The notes beneath the pieces were generated by a model, which had not been told where the DNA came from, did not search any database, and saw nothing but the letters and a program-made list of their open reading frames with translations. Of a DNA stretch of 64,000 nucleotides, positions 58,958 through 64,000 are shown piece by piece. The stretch is from RGIG5299 sp045542315 (GTDB lineage: Bacteria > Bacillota > Clostridia > Oscillospirales > RGIG5299). The stretch is taken from positions 11,627 to 75,626 of the forward strand of contig JAZQKU010000043.1 in NCBI GenBank assembly GCA_045542315.1. The letters are read 5' to 3'. The position numbers and the translations under genes were made by a program. The first letter of the stretch is position 1, and the number at the start of each line of letters is the position of its first letter.

Positions 58958-60016
58958 GTGGAGCTTTCTGAAAGAAAGAAAAGACTGCTGAAAACGGTAA
59001 TCGAGCAGTATATTTCAACGGGCGAGCCTGTCGGCTCAAAGCAGGTACAGGCGGTTTTTCCCGAGGAGCTTTCTTCGGCAACCATCAGAAACGAGATGTC
59101 GGAGCTTTCGGAAATGGGGCTTCTTACCCAGCCTCACACCTCGGCGGGAAGAATACCGTCGGTTGAAGGCTACCGCTACTTTCTTAAAAACCTTATGATG
59201 CCCGACGTTCTTAAGATGGACGAAAGGGTAAAGATAGACGGCATGGTAAGAGAGCTTACAACCGATATGTCCTCTCTGCCGAAAAGGTTTGCAACGGCTG
59301 CAAGCGAGATAACCAACTGCACAGCCGTAAACGTCACACCGGTAAAAACGGCGCCCATCTCTCATTTTGAGGCGGTTGCGGCGGCAAAAAATCTCACGGC
59401 GCTTCTTGCGGTAAACTCCGCGGGAACGGTAAAGACCAAAATCGTTATGAATCTCTCCGATATTTCGGTTGAGAGCGCGGCGGTCTTTACAAGAATTTTG
59501 AACACCTACCTTTCGCTCTCGTCACCCGAGGAGATACGTCCCGAGATGTATGCCACGGTTGAGAAGGAGGTAAGGAAATACTGTCCCGAGATGATGATAA
59601 TGATGCCCGCGGTCAAGGAAGCGGTAAAGGAGCTTATGGGCTACGATATAAGCGTTGGCGGCGAAACCAAGATATTTTCTTATCCCGAGTTTTCCGACGT
59701 GTCAAAGGCGAAGGCGTTTTTAAATCTCTTGAATGAGGAAGAAAAGATAACCCGTCTTGCACTTGACCTTCCCGAGGGAATAAACATAGATATCGTCACA
59801 AACAGCGCACTTTTACCGCCCGAAGGAATGAGTGTTATCTCAACGGCATATAAAGTAGGAGACCTTACGAGCGTGCTTTGCGTTTTCGGTCCCAAGAGAA
59901 TGAACTACGCCGACGTTCAGTCGAAGCTCGGATATTTCACCAACGCGGTAAACGACATAATAACGAAATCCTTTTTCGAGGAAAACGGAAACGGACAAAA
60001 GAAGCTTGAGATGTAG
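58958..60016 (+). CDS. hrcA: Heat-inducible transcription repressor HrcA
   Basis: The 352-residue repressor has an N-terminal winged helix (about 1-75: G-E-P-V-G-S-K, S-A-T-I-R-N-E-M, T-S-A-G-R-I-P-S-V-E-G-Y-R) and a GAF-like dimer domain. It represses its own operon at CIRCE. I choose GTG 58958, 8 bp after GGAGG; the GTG at 58949 overlaps that site. Confidence 0.95.
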   Translation: MELSERKKRLLKTVIEQYISTGEPVGSKQVQAVFPEELSSATIRNEMSELSEMGLLTQPHTSAGRIPSVEGYRYFLKNLMMPDVLKMDERVKIDGMVRELTTDMSSLPKRFATAASEITNCTAVNVTPVKTAPISHFEAVAAAKNLTALLAVNSAGTVKTKIVMNLSDISVESAAVFTRILNTYLSLSSPEEIRPEMYATVEKEVRKYCPEMMIMMPAVKEAVKELMGYDISVGGETKIFSYPEFSDVSKAKAFLNLLNEEEKITRLALDLPEGINIDIVTNSALLPPEGMSVISTAYKVGDLTSVLCVFGPKRMNYADVQSKLGYFTNAVNDIITKSFFEENGNGQKKLEM

Positions 60017-60027
60017 GAGAATATAAA

Positions 60028-60549
60028 ATGGACGAAGAGAAAGTAATAAACGAAGAAGCCGAAAACAAAGAGGTAAAGGCAGAAAAGGCAGAAAAGCCCA
60101 AAAAGAAAAAGGAAAGTAAGGAAGCAAAATACCTTTTGGAGCTTGCAGCGCGCGACGAAAAGTATTTAAGACTTCTTGCAGAATACGATAACTACAAAAA
60201 GCGCACCGTAAAGGAGCGCGACGCCATTGAGCTTTCGGCAAAGGCAACCACTATGGCGGCGATCTTGCCTCTTGCCGATAACATTGAAAGAGCGGTAAGC
60301 AGCAAGGGCGACGCCGAAAGCATAAAAGCCGGTATAGAAATGGCTCTCAAAATGTTTTTGGACGAGCTTGTAAAGCAGGGACTCGAGGAGATACCCACCG
60401 ATATCCCCTTCAACCCCGAGCTCCACAACGCGGTCATGCACGTTGAGGACGAAAGCTACGGCGAGGGCGAGATAGTTCAGGTCTTTCAGAAGGGCTACCG
60501 CCTTAAGGATAAGGTAATTCGATACGCAATGGTCAAGGTTGCGAACTGA
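60028..60549 (+). CDS. grpE: GrpE nucleotide exchange factor
   Basis: The 173-residue cochaperone has an acidic N-terminal tail, a long helix (R-L-L-A-E-Y-D-N-Y-K-K-R-T) and a C-terminal beta wing with F-Q-K-G-Y-R-L-K-D-K-V-I-R-Y-A-M-V. It releases ADP from DnaK. It lies 11 bp after hrcA. Confidence 0.95.
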   Translation: MDEEKVINEEAENKEVKAEKAEKPKKKKESKEAKYLLELAARDEKYLRLLAEYDNYKKRTVKERDAIELSAKATTMAAILPLADNIERAVSSKGDAESIKAGIEMALKMFLDELVKQGLEEIPTDIPFNPELHNAVMHVEDESYGEGEIVQVFQKGYRLKDKVIRYAMVKVAN

Positions 60550-60589
60550 ATATAAAAAAATAATCACTTAATATACGGAGGAAAAAATC

Positions 60590-62416
60590 ATGGCAAAAAT
60601 CATAGGAATCGACTTAGGAACCACCAACTCATGCGTGGCAGTTATGGAAGGCGGCGAGCCTACCGTTATCGCAAATGCCGAAGGCGCAAGAACCACCCCC
60701 TCGGTAGTTGCATTTTCAAAGACCGGCGAAAGAATGGTCGGTCAGATAGCAAAGCGTCAGGCGATCACCAACCCCGACAGAACCATCAGCTCTATCAAAA
60801 GAGAGATGGGCACCTCTTATAAGGTAACCGTTGACGGAAAGGGCTATACTCCCCAGGAAATTTCCGCAATGGTTCTTCAGAAGCTTAAGGCAGATGCAGA
60901 GGCATATCTCGGCGAGAAGGTAACCGAGGCGGTAATCACCGTTCCCGCATACTTCTCCGACACCCAGCGTCAGGCAACAAAGGACGCAGGCAAGATAGCA
61001 GGTCTTGAGGTAAAGAGAATAATCAACGAGCCCACCGCAGCCGCATTTGCTTACGGCATCGACAAGGAAAAGGATCAGAAGATCATGGTTTACGACCTTG
61101 GCGGAGGTACCTTCGACGTATCTATTCTCGATATCGGCGACGGCGTTTTCGAGGTTATGGCAACCAACGGTAACACCCGTCTCGGCGGCGACGACTTCGA
61201 TGACAGAATTATGAAATACATCGCAGAGGAATTCAAAAAGGAAAACGGCGTTGACCTTATGAAGGACAAGATCGCCCTTCAGCGTCTTAAGGACGCCGCA
61301 GAAAAGGCAAAGATCGAGCTTTCCGGCATGCAGCAGACCTCTATCAATCAGCCCTTTATGTCGGTTGATGCAAACGGAACTCCTCTCCACCTCGATATGA
61401 CTCTTACCAGAGCAAAGTTCAACGACCTCACCAGAGATCTCGTTGAGTCTACAATGATACCCGTAAAGCAGGCTATGAAGGACGCGGGTCTTACTCCCGC
61501 ACAGGTAGATAAGGTTATCCTCGTCGGTGGCTCAACAAGAATTCCCGCAGTTCAGGAAGCAGTTAAGGAATATATCGGCAAAGAGCCCCACAAGGGCATC
61601 AACCCCGACGAATGCGTTGCACTCGGTGCGGCAATTCAGGGCGGCGTTTTGCAGGGCGACGTTAAGGGCATAGTTCTTCTTGACGTTACTCCCCTTTCAC
61701 TCGGCGTTGAAACTCTCGGCAACATCACCACCAAGATCATTGAGAGAAACACCACCATTCCCGTAAAGAAGAGCATGGTATTCTCCACAGCAGCCGACAA
61801 TCAGCCCGCAGTTGACATTCACATTCTTCAGGGCGAGCGTGAAATGGCAAAGGATAACAAGACTCTCGGCAGATTCAGCCTCGACGGCATTGCTCCCGCT
61901 CCCAGAGGCGTTCCGCAGATCGAGGTAACCTTCGATATTGACGCCAACGGCATAGTAAACGTTTCGGCAAAGGACCTTGGAACCAACAAGGAACAGCACG
62001 TCACCATCACCGCTTCGACCAATATGTCGAAGGAGGAGATCGACAAGGCTGTTAAGGATGCAGAGAAGTTTGCGGAAGAGGATAAGAAGGCAAGAGAGGC
62101 TGTTGAAGCAAGAAACGGCGCAGAGCAGCTTTGCTTCCAGATAGAAAAATCTCTCGAGGAGGTCGGCGACAAGCTCACCGAGGACGAGAAAAACGAAATA
62201 AAGGCAGAGATCGAAAAGACCCGCGAGGCTCTTAAGGGCACCGACACCGCTGCGATAAACGACGCTAAGGCGGCTTTGGAAAAGAAATTCTACGAATACG
62301 CCTCAAAGATCTATCAGCAGGCACAGGCACAGGGTGCGGCAGGTGCAGAGGGACAGGTAAATCCCGACGGCACCGTAAACACCGATTTCACCGATAACGG
62401 CGAAGCAAACAACTAA
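60590..62416 (+). CDS. dnaK: Molecular chaperone DnaK (Hsp70)
   Basis: The 608-residue ATPase starts I-I-G-I-D-L-G-T-T-N-S-C, has the V-P-A-Y-F-S-D, D-L-G-G-G-T-F-D and V-G-G-S-T-R-I-P motifs of the nucleotide domain (1-360), a substrate domain and a helical lid ending in a G/A/Q-rich tail. Length is typical of Firmicutes. Expression is HrcA-controlled from upstream. Confidence 0.97.
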   Translation: MAKIIGIDLGTTNSCVAVMEGGEPTVIANAEGARTTPSVVAFSKTGERMVGQIAKRQAITNPDRTISSIKREMGTSYKVTVDGKGYTPQEISAMVLQKLKADAEAYLGEKVTEAVITVPAYFSDTQRQATKDAGKIAGLEVKRIINEPTAAAFAYGIDKEKDQKIMVYDLGGGTFDVSILDIGDGVFEVMATNGNTRLGGDDFDDRIMKYIAEEFKKENGVDLMKDKIALQRLKDAAEKAKIELSGMQQTSINQPFMSVDANGTPLHLDMTLTRAKFNDLTRDLVESTMIPVKQAMKDAGLTPAQVDKVILVGGSTRIPAVQEAVKEYIGKEPHKGINPDECVALGAAIQGGVLQGDVKGIVLLDVTPLSLGVETLGNITTKIIERNTTIPVKKSMVFSTAADNQPAVDIHILQGEREMAKDNKTLGRFSLDGIAPAPRGVPQIEVTFDIDANGIVNVSAKDLGTNKEQHVTITASTNMSKEEIDKAVKDAEKFAEEDKKAREAVEARNGAEQLCFQIEKSLEEVGDKLTEDEKNEIKAEIEKTREALKGTDTAAINDAKAALEKKFYEYASKIYQQAQAQGAAGAEGQVNPDGTVNTDFTDNGEANN

Positions 62417-62425
62417 AATTAACCG

Positions 62426-62455
62426 AATACTGTCGGAGAATTCTCCGACAGTATT
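62426..62455 (+). terminator. Perfect 15-bp palindrome between dnaK and dnaJ
   Basis: AATACTGTCGGAGAA is followed immediately by its exact complement. The T-run is short, so it may be a partial terminator or an mRNA-processing or stability hairpin that sets the dnaK:dnaJ ratio. Confidence 0.6.
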
Positions 62456-62470
62456 TGCGCGAGGTAAACT

Positions 62471-63598
62471 ATGGCAGAAAAAAGAGATTATTACGAGGTG
62501 CTCGGTCTTTCAAAAGGGGCATCTGCCGATGAAATAAAGAAGGCGTACCGCTCGCTTGCGAAAAAGTACCACCCCGACTTAAACCCCGGCAACGCTGAAG
62601 CCGAGGTTAAGTTCAAGGAGGTAAACGAGGCCTACGAGGTTCTTTCCGACGACACCAAGAAGGCGAAATACGACCAATTCGGCCACGCGGGTGTTGACCC
62701 GTCCTACGGTGCGGGTGCAGGCGGCTACGGTGGCGGCTACGGCGACTTCAACGTTGATTTCGGCGATATCTTCTCGAGCTTTTTCGGAGGCGGCGGAAGA
62801 AGGCAAAACCCCAACGCCCCCGAGCGCGGCGAGGACCTTCGTTATAACGTGATACTTAACGTGCGCGAGGCGGCGCTCGGTTGTAAAAAGACGGTGGAAT
62901 ATACTCGCCGTGAAAAATGCTCCGAGTGCGGCGGAAGCGGCGCGAAAAAGGGAACCTCTCCCGAGACCTGCTCGGTTTGCGGCGGAAGCGGTCAGGTAAG
63001 ACGTCAGCAGAACACAATGTTCGGCGCCTTCCAGAGCGTTACCGTTTGTAATAACTGCGGCGGTACGGGTAAGGTTATAAAGACTCCCTGCGACAGTTGC
63101 AGAGGCTCGGGCAGAATGAGCAAAAAGATAGTGCGCGAGGTTGATATCCCCGCAGGTATCGATAACGGTCAGACTCTTCGCGTTGAGCGTCAGGGAAATT
63201 CGGGGCTCAGAGGCGGAATCGAGGGCGACCTTCTTATCACCGTTTCGGTGGGAAGGGACTCCTTCTTTACCCGTTCGGGCAACGATATCACCTGCGTTTT
63301 GCCCATCACCTTCGTTGATGCGGCGCTCGGCGTAACGGTTGACGTGCCGATAATCGACGGCGGCAGCGAGAAGCTTAATATTCCCGAGGGCACCCAAAAC
63401 GGTGCGGTGCTTAAAATGAAGGGAAAGGGCGCTGTGATTTTGGGAACGAGCCGCAGAGGCGATCAGCTCGTTACCGTTCTGGTTGAAACGCCAAAGAGCC
63501 TTAGCTCCAAGCAAAAGGCAATACTTAAGGAGTTTGACGCCGTGACCTCGGATAAAAACTACGAAAAGCAAAAAAGCTTCCATAAGCACAGAAAATAA
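62471..63598 (+). CDS. dnaJ: Chaperone DnaJ (Hsp40)
   Basis: The 375-residue type I Hsp40 has the J domain (1-70, with H-P-D), a Gly-rich linker (75-115), four C-x-x-C-x-G-x-G zinc motifs (about 145-220, all intact) and a C-terminal substrate domain. It stimulates DnaK ATP hydrolysis. The G-A-R-G-start motif M-A-E-K-R-D-Y-Y-E-V is canonical. Confidence 0.96.
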   Translation: MAEKRDYYEVLGLSKGASADEIKKAYRSLAKKYHPDLNPGNAEAEVKFKEVNEAYEVLSDDTKKAKYDQFGHAGVDPSYGAGAGGYGGGYGDFNVDFGDIFSSFFGGGGRRQNPNAPERGEDLRYNVILNVREAALGCKKTVEYTRREKCSECGGSGAKKGTSPETCSVCGGSGQVRRQQNTMFGAFQSVTVCNNCGGTGKVIKTPCDSCRGSGRMSKKIVREVDIPAGIDNGQTLRVERQGNSGLRGGIEGDLLITVSVGRDSFFTRSGNDITCVLPITFVDAALGVTVDVPIIDGGSEKLNIPEGTQNGAVLKMKGKGAVILGTSRRGDQLVTVLVETPKSLSSKQKAILKEFDAVTSDKNYEKQKSFHKHRK

Positions 63599-63599
63599 A

Positions 63600-63629
63600 A
63601 AGATCCCACTCGCAAGAGTGGGATTTTTT
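63600..63629 (+). terminator. Terminator after dnaJ
   Basis: ATCCCACT and AGTGGGAT with a six-base loop, followed by TTTTTTG. Confidence 0.85.
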
Positions 63630-64000
63630 GTTACGTGGGATTTTTTCCGTGCCGAAGCCGAGGGTGTTTATTTCCGCTTGCGCCGCGGTGGGCATACAAA
63701 CGGTTTGCTGGGGTTTTTGGGGGGGGGGGGTGGGGCTGCGCACCCGCTTGATCTTTGGTTCTTTTCCCCGCTCAAGCCGCGTGGGGCTTGCCGCTTACGC
63801 CTCTCCCGCTCAAGCCGCTTATGCTCCCCTTTTCTCAAAGATGAGAAAAGGGGGAAAAGAATCTTTTTAAGGGGAAGGCTCCCCTATGCTCGCGAGAATA
63901 AAAAGGGTACAAAACGCCTTACGCTTAAGCGAAATGCAAACGTCGCTTCGCTCCCTTTGCTATTTCTTATGCGTAAGGTAAGAACACACAAAACCAAAGG
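63630..64000. repeat. Gene-free right end with G-tract, direct repeat and hairpins
   Basis: I see no convincing gene. The stretch holds GGGG-TTTTT-G12-T-GGGG (63710-63735), a 14-bp direct repeat CCCGCTCAAGCCGC (63767-63780 and 63805-63818), an 11-bp hairpin CCCCTTTTCTC/GAGAAAAGGGG (63826-63853) and AGGGGA/TCCCCT nearby. Short inverted words such as TACGCTTAAGCG continue to the edge. It resembles an intergenic repeat of the same general style as 13.98-14.19 kb. Confidence 0.45.

Noticed and set aside
62579..63589. 336-codon open frame on the minus strand
   Set aside because: Antisense to dnaJ, whose zinc motifs and J domain are intact.

Overview
The window looks like a chromosomal segment of an uncultured, endospore-forming, Gram-positive anaerobe of the class Clostridia. 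The evidence is a cotJ spore-coat operon, a SpoIIIE/FtsK translocase, a glmS self-cleaving riboswitch, an HrcA/CIRCE-controlled dnaK operon, ferredoxin-dependent IorAB, lipoprotein signals and consensus sigma-A promoters with AGGAGG ribosome sites. No rRNA, tRNA or CRISPR array is visible.

Layout. 0-7.8 kb (minus strand): an edge-truncated secreted protein, mrp, ftsK/spoIIIE, uppP, ymdB, rodA, rmuC. 7.9-10.2 kb: a DUF2975/HTH/DUF4173 membrane-regulator operon. 10.2-11.1 kb: an 883-bp cassette bounded by inverted repeats that carries one lipoprotein gene. 11.1-14.0 kb: iorA-iorB-ACT. 14.0-14.3 kb: a hairpin-rich intergenic repeat. 14.5-15.5 kb: a beta-propeller-type lipoprotein. 15.6-22.4 kb: cotJA-cotJB-cotJC, with cotJC split by a 5.5-kb element. 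22.4-27.5 kb: a membrane protein, an SGNH hydrolase, a lipoprotein, a C_GCAxxG_C_C protein, DUF4364 and an ECF S component. 27.8-41.2 kb: a large sugar-uptake-like operon (solute-binding protein, two permease pairs, an NHL/Yip1 protein, a DUF5696 protein) ending in an amidohydrolase. 41.25-43.4 kb: glmS behind its ribozyme. 43.4-49.4 kb: a membrane protein, an orphan solute-binding lipoprotein and a GntR-ABC operon. 49.5-55.9 kb (minus): gpmI, tpiA, pgk, trmL, glyQS, nadE. 56.0-58.4 kb: rpmG-secE-nusG-rplK-rplA. 58.5 kb: rpsU. 58.9-63.6 kb: hrcA-grpE-dnaK-dnaJ.

The most notable observation is the cotJC interruption. The 5' part (62 codons plus one base) and the 3' part (138 codons) are separated by 5,546 bp bounded by a shared GGTA. 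Joining them at that tetranucleotide restores an uninterrupted 201-residue manganese-catalase-like CotJC, with the codon across the junction completing the T-E-E-x-x-H metal-binding motif. The element encodes a large serine recombinase next to its left end, a nucleoside phosphorylase, a tyrosine recombinase, an SSB-tip-like small protein and an AT-rich repeat region. This is the layout of 'skin'-type elements that are excised in the mother cell to rebuild a sporulation gene. The sequence shows that precise excision would repair the gene; that it happens during sporulation is inference.
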